A DNA stretch of 64,000 bases from UBA6136 sp041178325 (GTDB taxonomy: Bacteria > Pseudomonadota > Gammaproteobacteria > Methylococcales > Methylococcaceae), in the NCBI GenBank assembly GCA_041178325.1, contig JBEGVN010000017.1, positions 89,446 to 153,445 on the forward strand. Direction: 5' to 3'. Shown here in pieces: positions 35,901-44,852 of the stretch; position 1 is the first letter of the stretch, and every line of letters begins with the position of its first letter. The notes beneath the pieces were generated by a model that worked only from the letters and a program-made list of their open reading frames with translations, searched no databases and had not been told where the DNA came from. A program made the position numbers and the translations under genes.

Positions 35901-36084
35901 CGGTCTTTGCAATCACCTCGGCGCTTGCACCCGGATAGGTTGTTGAAACCTGAATGGTCGGCGGCACAATCTGAGGATACTGTGCCACGGGGAGTTGGCC
36001 CATGCTGACCAACCCCAAAATCACGGTGATGATCGCAATAACGTTCGCGAGAATCGGCCGCTCAATAAAGAATGTAGACATCAT
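32944..36084 (-). CDS. RND efflux permease, HAE1 (AcrB/MexB) type
   Basis: 1046 residues, the normal length for AcrB-type inner-membrane pumps with twelve membrane helices and two large periplasmic loops. TM4 has the proton-relay aspartates in SIGIVVDDAIVIVEN. The N-terminus FFIERPILANVIAIITVILG is typical of HAE1 drug exporters. It expels hydrophobic or amphiphilic compounds using the proton gradient. Overlaps the adaptor gene stop by four bases, and the outer-membrane channel is two genes upstream, so the complete pump is encoded here. Substrates are not predictable. Confidence 0.94.
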   Translation of the reverse strand: MMSTFFIERPILANVIAIITVILGLVSMGQLPVAQYPQIVPPTIQVSTTYPGASAEVIAKTVGIPIEEGVNGVEKSIYLYSTSGSDGTYSLTITFEVGTDLNAALTLVQNLVNGQLAQLPDPVQKQGVSVRKVSTNILMAISLYAEDDRFDETYLSNYAQINLLYPVWRIPGVGQVVVKGAGNYSMRIWMNPERLKYFGLTSTDVANAVRSQNNQVVAGQLGGPPVPDDQSLQFTINALGRLTETPEFENIIIKSVLPQSGQTAQIVRVKDVARVELEQRSYTNFSAVSGHRAAQLLVYALPGANALDVGEKVRALTGEMSKSFPEGLKYQIIFDTTTFIEQSIHAVYETLYEAGFLVLAVVILFLQNWRATLVPATTVPVTIIGAFAAMAALGFSINLMTLFALILSIGIVVDDAIVIVENASSHIEKGLTPKDAAIKAMAQMTGPVIGITLVLSAVFLPAAFLPGISGQLFRQFALVIASTAIISAINALTLKPAQCALYLKPVPKGHQPNAFYRAFNAGYGKIEDGYVRIVQWMVQRTKSMLAVFFAAILLGGWLFANHSAGFLPIEDQGYAIVVAKLPEGSAQPRVRRVAEQISNILKETPGIKGWVTIGGFSVADAANLSNALTMFAVYQDWEERGDKLNQPVILASLKKRFDEIQEARVVAVTPPPIAGLGQLGGLQMMVEDREGRGIKLLQPVMGEMVRAAQAQSGIGFATTTFSALSPQLFLDIDRVKAESLQVQVDDVFSALQSYLGSTFVNLFTKFDQSFQVYVQADAPYRSDIEDIQNIYVRNAQKNMVPLGTLLSVNRQVGSELVSRYNLYPAAPLFGAPAPDKSGGDAMNIMEGMAADVLPAGMSFDWTAVAYQQKLIGNTAYFIYALSILLVYLVLAAQYESWISPLGVILVVPMALVGVILALISRNFDNNLYTQVGLVLMIALASKNAILVVEFARELRHEGMGIMEAAVEATRRRFRPILMTSFAFILGVYPLLKASGAGAASQQAIGTVVFGGMIASTLLAIPFVPVFYVLTEQFSEWLSARKQGKNT

Positions 36085-37292
36085 GGATTTGCCGATCCCT
36101 GGGCCTCACCCTGCTTGAGGGGAGTCACCTTTTTTCCGGGAATGGCTCGCATCTGACCATTGACGATAACCCATTCTTCGTCGGTCAGCCCCGCCGTCAC
36201 CTCGTATCGCTTATGATCAAGTGCACCCAACTCGATGCCACGGCGACTGACTACCCCCTGCGCATCGACAACCAAAACATAGGCGCCTGCCTGATCAAAA
36301 GCCACGGCATCTTCCGGAACCAAAAGTCCCTCGTGGATTCCGGGCTTCTCTGCCCGAATCCGGACAAATAAACCGGGGAGCAATTTGAAATCTGAATTCG
36401 GAAGCGTGGCCCGTAGCTGCATGGTCCCCGTGGAGGGATCAATTTGAATATCCGCGTAATCGAGAAGGGCTTCGTGAGGATAGCCCTCTTCGTTGGCCAA
36501 CCCCACTTCGATCGGCATATTCGGTGAGGACTTGGCTCTGCGGCTCATATCGCCCTCATCCATCGTTTGTCGAATTTTGAGGAGATCCCGCTCACTGATC
36601 GTGAAATAAACATAAAGGGGATCAATTTTGTTGATCTCAGCTAAAACCGTCTCCTCACCATGCCCGACGACGTTCCCAGGATCCGCATAACGGCGACTGA
36701 CCTTTCCACGAAACGGGGCTTTGACGGTCGTATAACTCAGATTCAGCTTAGCGATGTCTAGTTGGGCTTCGTTGGCCATGACCGCAGCTCGGTTAGAATC
36801 CCGTTCGTAGTGCCAGTGATCGACGTCGGTCTGGGCCGCAGCCTCTTCCTTCATCAAACCCGTATAGCGCTTGAACTCCGTTTCGGAGTGCATCAACTTT
36901 GCCTTTGCGGAAAGGAGATTAGCCTCAGCCTCCTTAACTTTCGCGATATAACTTTGCTGCTGAATCAAGAAGAGCGTCTTACCCTCATCGACAATATCCC
37001 CCTCCTTGAACAAGACTTTTTCCAGATACCCATCAACTCGCGCACGAAGCTGTACGGTATAGAAAGCCTGCGTATTTCCCGTGAACTCGATGGCATCCAC
37101 GACCTGATCCCTCTGAGGATGACTTACGGTCACGTTAGGAGGAGGTGGTGGCTTGTAGGCGTTCCCGCTATCACAGGCAACCAAGGGCAACAACAACGAG
37201 CCCACGATCAATAAGGGACGGATGCGAAAGAACGCGAATGGAACATGCATAGTGTGATCCGGAAACTGCCTGACCATTTTTGAAATACTCAT
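36081..37292 (-). CDS. RND periplasmic adaptor (membrane fusion) lipoprotein
   Basis: About 403 residues. A lipoprotein signal ends in LLLPLVACDSG. The lipoyl/hairpin region covers about 60-200 (VDGYLEKVLFKEGDIVDEGKTL and FRGKVSRRYADPGNVVG), followed by beta-barrel and membrane-proximal domains. It joins the inner-membrane pump to the outer-membrane channel. The frame is open from a GTG at 37301; ATG 37292 lies two bases after the preceding stop with GAGTGG as ribosome site. ATG 37250 would also leave a complete lipoprotein signal. Confidence 0.92.
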   Translation of the reverse strand: MSISKMVRQFPDHTMHVPFAFFRIRPLLIVGSLLLPLVACDSGNAYKPPPPPNVTVSHPQRDQVVDAIEFTGNTQAFYTVQLRARVDGYLEKVLFKEGDIVDEGKTLFLIQQQSYIAKVKEAEANLLSAKAKLMHSETEFKRYTGLMKEEAAAQTDVDHWHYERDSNRAAVMANEAQLDIAKLNLSYTTVKAPFRGKVSRRYADPGNVVGHGEETVLAEINKIDPLYVYFTISERDLLKIRQTMDEGDMSRRAKSSPNMPIEVGLANEEGYPHEALLDYADIQIDPSTGTMQLRATLPNSDFKLLPGLFVRIRAEKPGIHEGLLVPEDAVAFDQAGAYVLVVDAQGVVSRRGIELGALDHKRYEVTAGLTDEEWVIVNGQMRAIPGKKVTPLKQGEAQGSANP

Positions 37293-37294
37293 TA

Positions 37295-38875
37295 CTACCA
37301 CTCTGGGGCCCTGATATTGGCTCGAGCGGGCCCGGTATCCGGTTTAAAGGACTCCAGAAGGCTACCCCAACCGGTTCGCTTTTCCATCGCCGCCCTTATT
37401 TCTTCAGGGACGAAGTCGCGACCCTCTCGAATCTGCCAGCCGCCCCCCATGCCACGATAGGCCACTACCAAGCTGCCCGCGACATCACCCAACGTGGATG
37501 CGAAGGTATCCTGCTGCTGAAGTAGCGACTGCTCAGCAGTCAGTACGGTTGTAAAGTCGGCAATCCCCTCCTTATATTGGAGGGTTGCCAACTCGAGGGA
37601 TCGTTTAGCTGCGGCAGTACTTTGGGCCAAAAACTCTGCCGAATCCTGCAGCTTGAGGAAATAGATGAGGCCATCCTCCACTTCCTGCTGTGCCTTGAGC
37701 ACCTTGCTCTGGTAATCGACCACCAGCGCCTGGAATTGGGCATCGTTATAACGCACCTGATTGGTGATCTGGCCATAATTCAGCACATTCCACTGAACCG
37801 CAGGACCAAAGCGGTAAAAATTGTTTCCCCAAGCAAACATGTCGCTCAGACTATGGCCAGCTGCACTACTCGAGACGAAGGCAAAGCTTCCGCTGATCGA
37901 GAGTGCGGGATAAAGCTGTGCTTCGGCCACGCCTATCTGAGCTGACTGGGCCTGCGCCTTATATTCCGCTTCACGAATATCGGGACGCCTTTTAAGGAGA
38001 TCCAGCGGAATGCCCACAGCGACCTGAACTGGAGGAGTCGGAATGGCGCCAAAATGCTTCCCGCCACCGAGTAACCCGTCGATATCCTGAGGGGGCTTCC
38101 CCAAGAGATAACAAAGCATATTTTTATTGGCCCGAAGCATGGCTTCCAGCTTTGGAACCTGTGCTTGGGTGCTTCCCAAAACCGTCTTTGCCTGCTCGAC
38201 GTCACGCCGTGAGGAGCTGCCACCTCGAAACTTGGATTCGGCAATCTTGAGGCTGCCCTTTTGAACTTCGATATTGCTCCGCGCAATATCGAGGCGTCGC
38301 TCCAACGTCCTGAGGTTAATGTAACTATTGGCCACATCACCAGTGAGGCTCACAAGCATGCTGTCGTAATTGGCGACCTGCGCCAGCATAGAGGCATCCG
38401 CTGACTCGATGGCACGCCGAAACTTGCCCCAAAGGTCGACTTCCCAATTGACGGTGGGCCCCAATCGATCGTACCAGAGACCCGTAATGTCATTATTACT
38501 TCCGGGCAAGCGTTCGCTTAGGCCCGATTTTGGAAGATGAATGTCCCAGATGAGCCCATCTACCTTTTGCTCTTGGGGATAAAAATCACCGATCGCAATG
38601 CCTAGCTGGGCTCTAGCGGATAAGATTTTTATGCCGGTAGATCGCAGAGAGAGGTTTTCCGCATAGGCCATCTCAATCAGCTTGGTCAGGACAGGATCAT
38701 TAAATGACTTCCACCACTCTGTCAGCTCACCTTTTTTTGACTGTAGCCGGGTATCCCCTTGATCCATCCACTTCTCGGACAGGCTCCCTTCGGGCTTTTC
38801 AAAATCCGGCCCCACCAAAGGGCAACCAGCCAACATCAAAGAAAGACCCAACCCAACCAGCGTGCGCGAAATCAT
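37295..38875 (-). CDS. Outer-membrane efflux channel, NodT/OprM family lipoprotein
   Basis: 526 residues. The lipobox is GLSLMLAGCPLVGPDF, and two repeats of the TolC/OEP helical hairpin domain follow (for example the IPLDLLKRRPDIREAEYKAQ segment typical of NodT). It gives the trans-periplasmic channel of the RND pump. The open frame extends to 38986, but ATG 38875 gives the lipoprotein signal at residue 1 and overlaps the glgX stop (ATGA), so it is translationally coupled to a glycogen gene. Confidence 0.92.
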   Translation of the reverse strand: MISRTLVGLGLSLMLAGCPLVGPDFEKPEGSLSEKWMDQGDTRLQSKKGELTEWWKSFNDPVLTKLIEMAYAENLSLRSTGIKILSARAQLGIAIGDFYPQEQKVDGLIWDIHLPKSGLSERLPGSNNDITGLWYDRLGPTVNWEVDLWGKFRRAIESADASMLAQVANYDSMLVSLTGDVANSYINLRTLERRLDIARSNIEVQKGSLKIAESKFRGGSSSRRDVEQAKTVLGSTQAQVPKLEAMLRANKNMLCYLLGKPPQDIDGLLGGGKHFGAIPTPPVQVAVGIPLDLLKRRPDIREAEYKAQAQSAQIGVAEAQLYPALSISGSFAFVSSSAAGHSLSDMFAWGNNFYRFGPAVQWNVLNYGQITNQVRYNDAQFQALVVDYQSKVLKAQQEVEDGLIYFLKLQDSAEFLAQSTAAAKRSLELATLQYKEGIADFTTVLTAEQSLLQQQDTFASTLGDVAGSLVVAYRGMGGGWQIREGRDFVPEEIRAAMEKRTGWGSLLESFKPDTGPARANIRAPEW

Positions 38876-41022
38876 AGGCCAGACCTCTGATCTAGAGCAC
38901 TGCCTGCGACGAGCACGACAAAACTCCGGTCCCTGACAATGACCCCGCCCTCTGACAGCACAGGAACTGCGTCCTCTGGACGGCAAATATCATGAGGTGA
39001 CGTAATGGACGTATCGATTAATCGCCGCCAGCGGCGATTTTTGGGCGGTGCCGGTATCTTGAAAACCTTGGGCGTATCCAAAGGATTCGCCAACAAGCAA
39101 AGCTTCTGGCCATCATCCTGTGAATGGATCACGCCTCCCAAAGCATGTTCAGACCCCCAATCAGGCGCATGCCCTCCAGCGCTAAACCAATCAATTTCAT
39201 CCGGCCGATAAAACCTAGCACTCGACAACACCGGAAAACGGCGACGCAGCAAAATCAATTCCCGTATAAAACGGACAAAATCGGCCCGCTGATCAGCCAA
39301 AGACCAGTCAAACCAGGAAATCTCATTGTCCTGACAATAGGCGTTATTGTTGCCAGCCTGAGTTCTGCAAAATTCATCCCCACCCAAGAGCATGGGCACG
39401 CCTCGAGCCATGAAGAGAGAAACCATGAAGTTCTTCATTTGTCGGTCTCTGAGCTGATGGATGACAGGATCTTCTGTGAAGCCTTCAATTCCGTAATTGC
39501 AACTGCTGTTATTGTTGCAGCCATCCCGAGAGTCTTCACCATTGGCCTGGTTATGCTTAACCTCGTAGCTGACCAAATCATTGAGAGTAAAACCGTCGTG
39601 ACAGGTCACAAAGTTGATGCTGTGCAGTGGCGCCTTACCACTGTGTTCATAGATATCTGCGCTGCCGCAAAGTCGGCTGGCAAAAGACCCCGCCATACCG
39701 GAATCGCCTCGCCAATATCGACGAATATCATCACGAAAAACGCCATTCCACTCTGACCATCGCTCGCCCGGAAAGCGGCCTACCAAGTAGGCACCACCCG
39801 CATCCCAGGCTTCAGCAATCAACTTCACGTCGCGCAAAATTGGATCTTCTGCGATTTGCTCCAAAAGCGGGGGGTTTGGCACCAGATTTCCGTTCTGATC
39901 ACGCCCAAGGATGGAAGCCAGATCGAACCTGAAACCATCAACATGCATTTCAACCACCCAATAACGCAGGCAGTCGAGGATAAAGTTCCGAACTACAGGG
40001 TGACTGCAGTTTAGGGTGTTACCGCAGCCTGAATAATTCTTGTAATAGCGCCGATCCTCTTCGAGGATGTAGTAGACCGTGTTGTCGAGACCCCGAAAGC
40101 TCAGGGTGGGCCCCGTCTCATTGCCTTCAGCCGTATGATTGAAGACCACATCCAACAAGACCTCAATACCGGCCTCATGTAAGGCTTTGACCATTGCCTT
40201 GAACTCATCTACCTGACAGCCTGGATATGAGCGGCTGCCGTAGCCCTCGTAGGGGGCAAAAAACGCAATCGTGTTGTAACCCCAATAATTGCTGAGCCGT
40301 TGTCCGTTAAGCGGGTTTCGCAAGGTAACTTCCGCCGGATTGAACGCCTGCAAGGGCATCAACTCGATCGCATTAATCCCCAAGGACTTAAGGTAAGGAA
40401 TCTTGTCAATCAGTCCAAGGAATGTTCCCGGCGCCGACGAGCCCGCCGAAGGATGAACGGTGAGCCCTCGAACATGGGCTTCATAAATCACCAGATCCGA
40501 CCAATCATGATGCAGTGGGCGATCATCCCCCCAATCAAAGCCGCTTTCCGTAACCAGACATTTAACGATGGCGGGATTCTCAGAACAGCTGTCGCCATCA
40601 TGCACTGAGGTATCGAGGCCACAGAGCCGGCCAAAATCAAGGCGCTGCGGGCTTGCCAGCGCTGTCGCATAAGGATCCAGAAGAATTTTAGATGCATCAA
40701 ACCGGTGTCCCTTCTCAGGCAGCGAGGGCCCATCGACACGGTAGGCATAGACCAAGCCTCGGCCAGCCCCCAGAACACGAACGTGCCAGATGTCGCCGGT
40801 CTTGTGATGCTGACGATCTAGTTCGATGGTTTGGGAGGGAAGTTCAGCATCAACACCCGCAAACAAAAGCAACCATACCCGTGTGGCGTGACGACTGAAA
40901 AGAGCAAAGTTCACCCCATCGCTGGCGAGATGAGCACCCTGCTGTAGCGGTGTTCCCGGGGCAATTTCATACCGCTTCGAGCTGGATCGAGATGGGCGTG
41001 AAGCACGCACTTCCGTCTTCAT
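38872..41022 (-). CDS. glgX: Glycogen debranching enzyme GlgX (GH13)
   Basis: 716 residues. An N-terminal CBM48 domain (about 20-130) precedes the GH13 barrel. Catalytic residues are visible: nucleophile Asp in VDGFRFDLASILGRD, acid/base Glu in KLIAEAWDAGGAY, and the transition-state Asp in FVTCHDGFTLNDLVSY. It removes alpha-1,6 branches from limit dextrins during glycogen breakdown in the cytoplasm. No other glycogen gene is in the window. Its stop codon overlaps the start of the efflux channel gene, an unusual pairing. Confidence 0.95.
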   Translation of the reverse strand: MKTEVRASRPSRSSSKRYEIAPGTPLQQGAHLASDGVNFALFSRHATRVWLLLFAGVDAELPSQTIELDRQHHKTGDIWHVRVLGAGRGLVYAYRVDGPSLPEKGHRFDASKILLDPYATALASPQRLDFGRLCGLDTSVHDGDSCSENPAIVKCLVTESGFDWGDDRPLHHDWSDLVIYEAHVRGLTVHPSAGSSAPGTFLGLIDKIPYLKSLGINAIELMPLQAFNPAEVTLRNPLNGQRLSNYWGYNTIAFFAPYEGYGSRSYPGCQVDEFKAMVKALHEAGIEVLLDVVFNHTAEGNETGPTLSFRGLDNTVYYILEEDRRYYKNYSGCGNTLNCSHPVVRNFILDCLRYWVVEMHVDGFRFDLASILGRDQNGNLVPNPPLLEQIAEDPILRDVKLIAEAWDAGGAYLVGRFPGERWSEWNGVFRDDIRRYWRGDSGMAGSFASRLCGSADIYEHSGKAPLHSINFVTCHDGFTLNDLVSYEVKHNQANGEDSRDGCNNNSSCNYGIEGFTEDPVIHQLRDRQMKNFMVSLFMARGVPMLLGGDEFCRTQAGNNNAYCQDNEISWFDWSLADQRADFVRFIRELILLRRRFPVLSSARFYRPDEIDWFSAGGHAPDWGSEHALGGVIHSQDDGQKLCLLANPLDTPKVFKIPAPPKNRRWRRLIDTSITSPHDICRPEDAVPVLSEGGVIVRDRSFVVLVAGSALDQRSGL

Positions 41023-41051
41023 AACGTGATCTCCGTGATCTCCCGGCGAAC

Positions 41052-41711
41052 TTAGGGAGCCACGCTACCCAGATGCCGAATACCTTGTGCTATCTCACGA
41101 TTGAGCCGAGCAAGGCACTCGCTCTGAGCCCCAACGATCTGCCCGTAGTCGGAAGGAGAGACCGCAATCGCACATGAAAAGTGATGATTGACCGTCTCGC
41201 CCCGGGCAGATTTGAGTGACCAAAGCGCAACCATCCGGGCTTGACCCTCGGAATCCACATGCAACTCCTGTATCTGAACGGCCGCCTGTACATCCGGTTT
41301 GGTGTCCCGTGACCAAGGATGCATAACGATCCGATCACTGGGCACCATCGCGGCAAGGTTTTCTTGGGAAACACGCGCGATATTGTCATCCAGACGCTCC
41401 GCCCAACGCTGATTCTCGGCGAGGCGATATTCGTTATTCGAAGTCGCGATCACAATTTGAGGTCGGTCCAGATAGGCAGGCACCTTGATGGGCCCCAATC
41501 CAATAAGGGGGCCTTTTGCAGAACTGGTGCCTGAAGGGGGCGCCTCCTTAACCGGCTGAAGCATATAGAACTGGTCCTGAACACCGCCGCGAAAGCAGCC
41601 AGCGGTCATGAGGACAGTGATCCATAGGGGCAACCATAGGAAGTGGCCGCTCCATCCATTGAGGGGTCGATACGCGTTGGACACGCAAGGCACTCCGGGA
41701 TTCAAATACAA
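41052..41711 (-). CDS. PqiC/DUF330-type ABC auxiliary lipoprotein
   Basis: 219 residues. A lipobox VLMTAGCFRGG lies after a hydrophobic stretch, and the diagnostic YRLAENQRWAERLDDNIARV is in the middle. PqiC-like lipoproteins sit at the outer-membrane inner leaflet and complete MCE lipid transporters. It is 71 bases downstream of the MlaD-like gene. The start is uncertain: the longest frame uses TTG at 41711, and a GTG at 41684 is equally possible. Confidence 0.83.
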   Translation of the reverse strand: MYLNPGVPCVSNAYRPLNGWSGHFLWLPLWITVLMTAGCFRGGVQDQFYMLQPVKEAPPSGTSSAKGPLIGLGPIKVPAYLDRPQIVIATSNNEYRLAENQRWAERLDDNIARVSQENLAAMVPSDRIVMHPWSRDTKPDVQAAVQIQELHVDSEGQARMVALWSLKSARGETVNHHFSCAIAVSPSDYGQIVGAQSECLARLNREIAQGIRHLGSVAP

Positions 41712-41782
41712 GAAAGGGCGTTAAAAAACGCGTGTTTTGATCATAACACGCAGGCAGGTTCGTTCTTCCGGATTCCGATGTT

Positions 41783-42745
41783 TTAGTCTGGTTTACCAAA
41801 AAGCAATGACTCAGGATGGCGCTGCAGAAAGTCCGATAACTCCCGCAATGAAGCCGCCGCCCGATTCACCTCCTTCACCGAATTCGAAAGATCCGAATTG
41901 GCCTCCGTCACATCGGCAATATTGCCCGCAGCGATGCGACCATTTTCGAGAGTGGCTTGGGTTGAATCCAGAACAGGGCGCGCGTGGGCATTAACCTCCC
42001 GAACCGTTGCATCCATGTGCGCGACAAGTTCCGGCAGCGTTTTCTCAAGCCGTGCCAAGATCACCTGAGCACTCTCCATTGAATGACTAAGTGCCACCTG
42101 GGATTTCCTTACCTCTTCCGAGCCCACCAGGGCATGCACATCCTTGAGGGTTGCCGCCAAATCCTCCACAACGCCTTCGATAGGAAGATTCCCGATCTTT
42201 CGCATGACCTCCTCAAGCGTCGCAAGGACCTCATCAACCGTCGGGGGCACCGACGGGACTTCAAGAAGCCCTTTGTAACTTAATCCCGTAAGACGCGCCG
42301 GCTGATCCCGATTGAAGTCAAGATTCACATAGAGGAGCCCTGTCAGAATGCTCTGGACCTCCAGTCGTGCTCTTAGGCCAGAATCGAGCAGGGTCTTAAA
42401 GCTTTTTTCGAGATCAGTGGGCGAAAGCACGGAAATATCGATGGGCCCACCCTTCGATGAGACCAAACGGGTTGGATCGACTTCAATGACCACAGGCTTC
42501 ATCAGCCTTTGCATGTCATCATCCAGCTGGAGCTCTATTTCCTTCACAATACCCACCTGAACGCCCTGAACCTTGACCGGAGCCCCCACATTCAGGCCGT
42601 TTAGCGAACTATCAAAATAGACCACCCAATGAATCTTGGACTTAAAAAATTCTCCTCCGCCAAAAGTCAGCAAGGCTAAAACCAGAAGAGCTATACCGCC
42701 AAGGAGAAAGGCACCGATAGCTTCAGGTTTCACGGGTTTACTCAT
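41783..42745 (-). CDS. MlaD-like MCE-domain protein
   Basis: 320 residues. One N-terminal membrane helix (about 8-28) is followed by an MCE domain (about 38-120; VYFDSSLNGLNVGAPVKVQG is typical). A long C-terminal helical region with coiled-coil character follows. It is longer than E. coli MlaD (about 183 residues), resembling the PqiB/YebT-like or Ttg2C group. Such proteins form hexamers that pass phospholipids across the periplasm. The ATG overlaps the ATPase stop (ATGA). Confidence 0.88.
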   Translation of the reverse strand: MSKPVKPEAIGAFLLGGIALLVLALLTFGGGEFFKSKIHWVVYFDSSLNGLNVGAPVKVQGVQVGIVKEIELQLDDDMQRLMKPVVIEVDPTRLVSSKGGPIDISVLSPTDLEKSFKTLLDSGLRARLEVQSILTGLLYVNLDFNRDQPARLTGLSYKGLLEVPSVPPTVDEVLATLEEVMRKIGNLPIEGVVEDLAATLKDVHALVGSEEVRKSQVALSHSMESAQVILARLEKTLPELVAHMDATVREVNAHARPVLDSTQATLENGRIAAGNIADVTEANSDLSNSVKEVNRAAASLRELSDFLQRHPESLLFGKPD

Positions 42746-43548
42746 GTCGGAAAACCTCCGGTGGAACGGGATGAGGCCGAATGATCCCGCGTCAAAAAGC
42801 GCAAAACTCTGGGGTCCTTGCTTGTGCTTAAAAGATCATTTGGATTTCCCCTGGCAATCACCGTCTTTGATTCAGGATCCAAAAAGATCGAATTTGTACC
42901 AATAGCAAAAATACTAGCCAACTCGTGGGTAACGATAACGATCGTTGCCCCAAGTGCGTCCCTGAGACTTTGAATCAAGTCATCCAGGAGCCTCGCGCTG
43001 ATCGGATCCAACCCCGCTGAAGGTTCATCAAAATAGAGAATCTCAGGATCCATGGCCATTGCCCGGGCCAATCCCGCGCGTTTTTGCATGCCTCCGCTGA
43101 TTTCTGAGGGGTAATATGATTCGAATCCAGCCAACCCCACCAGCGCAAGCTTATACGAGACGATACTGGCCACCTCACGCTTCGAAAGCGAAGTAAATTC
43201 ATTCAGGGGCAAGGCAACGTTCTCAGCAAGCGTCAGTGAACTAAACAAGGCACCACTTTGGAACAAGACCCCAAACCTCCTCAACAGCTTTTGTTTTTCC
43301 TCCGCTTCCGCGGCCCAAAGGTCCCTGCCCCCATAGGAAATATGCCCGGCCGCAGGCTGGATAAGCCCAATCATATGGAGGAGCAAGGTGCTCTTACCGC
43401 AACCACTGCCCCCCATCACGACAAAGATGTCCCCCCGATTCACGCTAAAGCTGAGATCCTTTTGGATGACATGCGCGCCATAGGCCATCGTCAAACTATC
43501 CACGCAAATGACCGGTTCCTTATCGCTTGAAATCGCGCCAGCCGTCAT
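42742..43548 (-). CDS. MlaF-like ABC transporter ATPase
   Basis: 268 residues. Walker A GGSGCGKSTLLLHM, signature SGGMQKRAGLARAMAM, and Walker B ILYFDEPSAGLDP. The SGGMQKR form of the signature is typical of MlaF/Ttg2A. It energises the lipid transporter together with the permease encoded upstream. The frame extends back to TTG 43566, but ATG 43548 overlaps the permease stop in the usual ATGA manner. Confidence 0.92.
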   Translation of the reverse strand: MTAGAISSDKEPVICVDSLTMAYGAHVIQKDLSFSVNRGDIFVVMGGSGCGKSTLLLHMIGLIQPAAGHISYGGRDLWAAEAEEKQKLLRRFGVLFQSGALFSSLTLAENVALPLNEFTSLSKREVASIVSYKLALVGLAGFESYYPSEISGGMQKRAGLARAMAMDPEILYFDEPSAGLDPISARLLDDLIQSLRDALGATIVIVTHELASIFAIGTNSIFLDPESKTVIARGNPNDLLSTSKDPRVLRFLTRDHSASSRSTGGFPT

Positions 43549-44711
43549 AGGTCGAGCCGATTGCAAATTAAAGTGACAATCGAATCAGCCGCGACAATCA
43601 GAACAATACTGGTTACAACAGCAGACGTTGCCGCATCGCCGACTGCTGAGGCTGTTCGACCGCACTGCACGCCTCGCATGCAACCGGAAAGAGCTATGAG
43701 CACACCGAACAAAGAGCATTTAAACAGCCCGATAAAAAAGTCCGTCAGATCAACCGCTTCGGATGTTCGCATCACAAACTGCGAGGGAGGAATATCGAAG
43801 AAAGCCACACCCACGAGGGCGCCACCCACAATTCCCAGCAAGTCCGAATAAAGCCCCAAAAAAGGCATCACCAAAATCAGCGCGATCAAGCGTGGAAGCA
43901 CTAGAAAATCCACGGGTGAAAACCCCATAACCTTTAACGCCGAGACCTCCATGTTGACGTTCATAGTCCCAATCTGAGCGGCAAAGGCGGCTCCGGATCG
44001 ACCCGACATGATGATCGCCGTCATCAATGCACCCATTTCCCGCGTCATTCCCAGAGCTACCAGATCGGCAATGTAGAGTTCGGCGCCAAACAACGAGAGC
44101 TGAACTGCCCCTACAAATGCAAGGATCAACCCGACCAAAAGACTGATCATGGTCACAATCGGGACGGCGGAAGGCCCACACTCCTGAATCTGAATCCAAA
44201 GATCAACTCGCCGGTATCGAGCACGCCCCCGAATGAACGCCGCCAGGGAAAGCGCGGCTTCTCCCAAAAATCGATTGAAGTATTTGGCATCGATCCAAAA
44301 GCGGATGACCGCCTCGCCTAGCTCGGCGAGATAACCGCGACGCACTGGATCGTGATGGGCATCGGTTGATGAAGGAACCGCCGTTGCCAAGCTAAAAAGA
44401 GACCTCACTCCCTCCGGCAAGGACGAAACGTCAAGCGCAAGCTTTTGTCCTGAAGCGACCTGACTGATCTCCAGCAAAGTCGCAAGCAACAGGGTATCCC
44501 AACGACTGATTCCGCCATCTTCAATCAAAAGGCGCCCCGTCGAGCGAATTTGTCGAAGACGATTAATTATTTCGGCACTGTCGGTGTGGACCTTGGCAGA
44601 CACGGCCCAATCTCCCGAAAGAACCAGCCGCGGCCGATCGGTGCCCTCATCAATCAGCTTCCAGGTGGGAAAATTCAAGTCGCTCGCCGCAGACGTAATG
44701 GAAGGTCTCAT
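43545..44711 (-). CDS. MlaE-like ABC permease with N-terminal STAS-like domain
   Basis: 388 residues. The first about 130 residues are soluble and STAS/MlaB-like (for example a VLSGDWAVSAK start). The permease core follows, with five or six membrane segments and the family motif GREMGALMTAIIMSGRSGAAFAAQIGTM-like region, visible here as TREMGALMTAIIMSGRSG. Fusing the MlaB-type domain onto the permease is a known variant of the phospholipid transporter. ATG 44711 chosen over TTG 44720. It is the first gene of the minus-strand unit and diverges from the TIR-STAND gene. Confidence 0.9.
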   Translation of the reverse strand: MRPSITSAASDLNFPTWKLIDEGTDRPRLVLSGDWAVSAKVHTDSAEIINRLRQIRSTGRLLIEDGGISRWDTLLLATLLEISQVASGQKLALDVSSLPEGVRSLFSLATAVPSSTDAHHDPVRRGYLAELGEAVIRFWIDAKYFNRFLGEAALSLAAFIRGRARYRRVDLWIQIQECGPSAVPIVTMISLLVGLILAFVGAVQLSLFGAELYIADLVALGMTREMGALMTAIIMSGRSGAAFAAQIGTMNVNMEVSALKVMGFSPVDFLVLPRLIALILVMPFLGLYSDLLGIVGGALVGVAFFDIPPSQFVMRTSEAVDLTDFFIGLFKCSLFGVLIALSGCMRGVQCGRTASAVGDAATSAVVTSIVLIVAADSIVTLICNRLDL

Positions 44712-44852
44712 GATACACAAGCTTGAACCGGATTCGCTTGTCGTTCCCAGTGAGGCAACAAGCCCTCTTTCTCAGCCAACCGCCTAAAAACAAACGACTC
44801 TTTTGAGATAGAATGGGGCGGAAGCATATCCTAGGCATCAGGAGCGTAGCCT

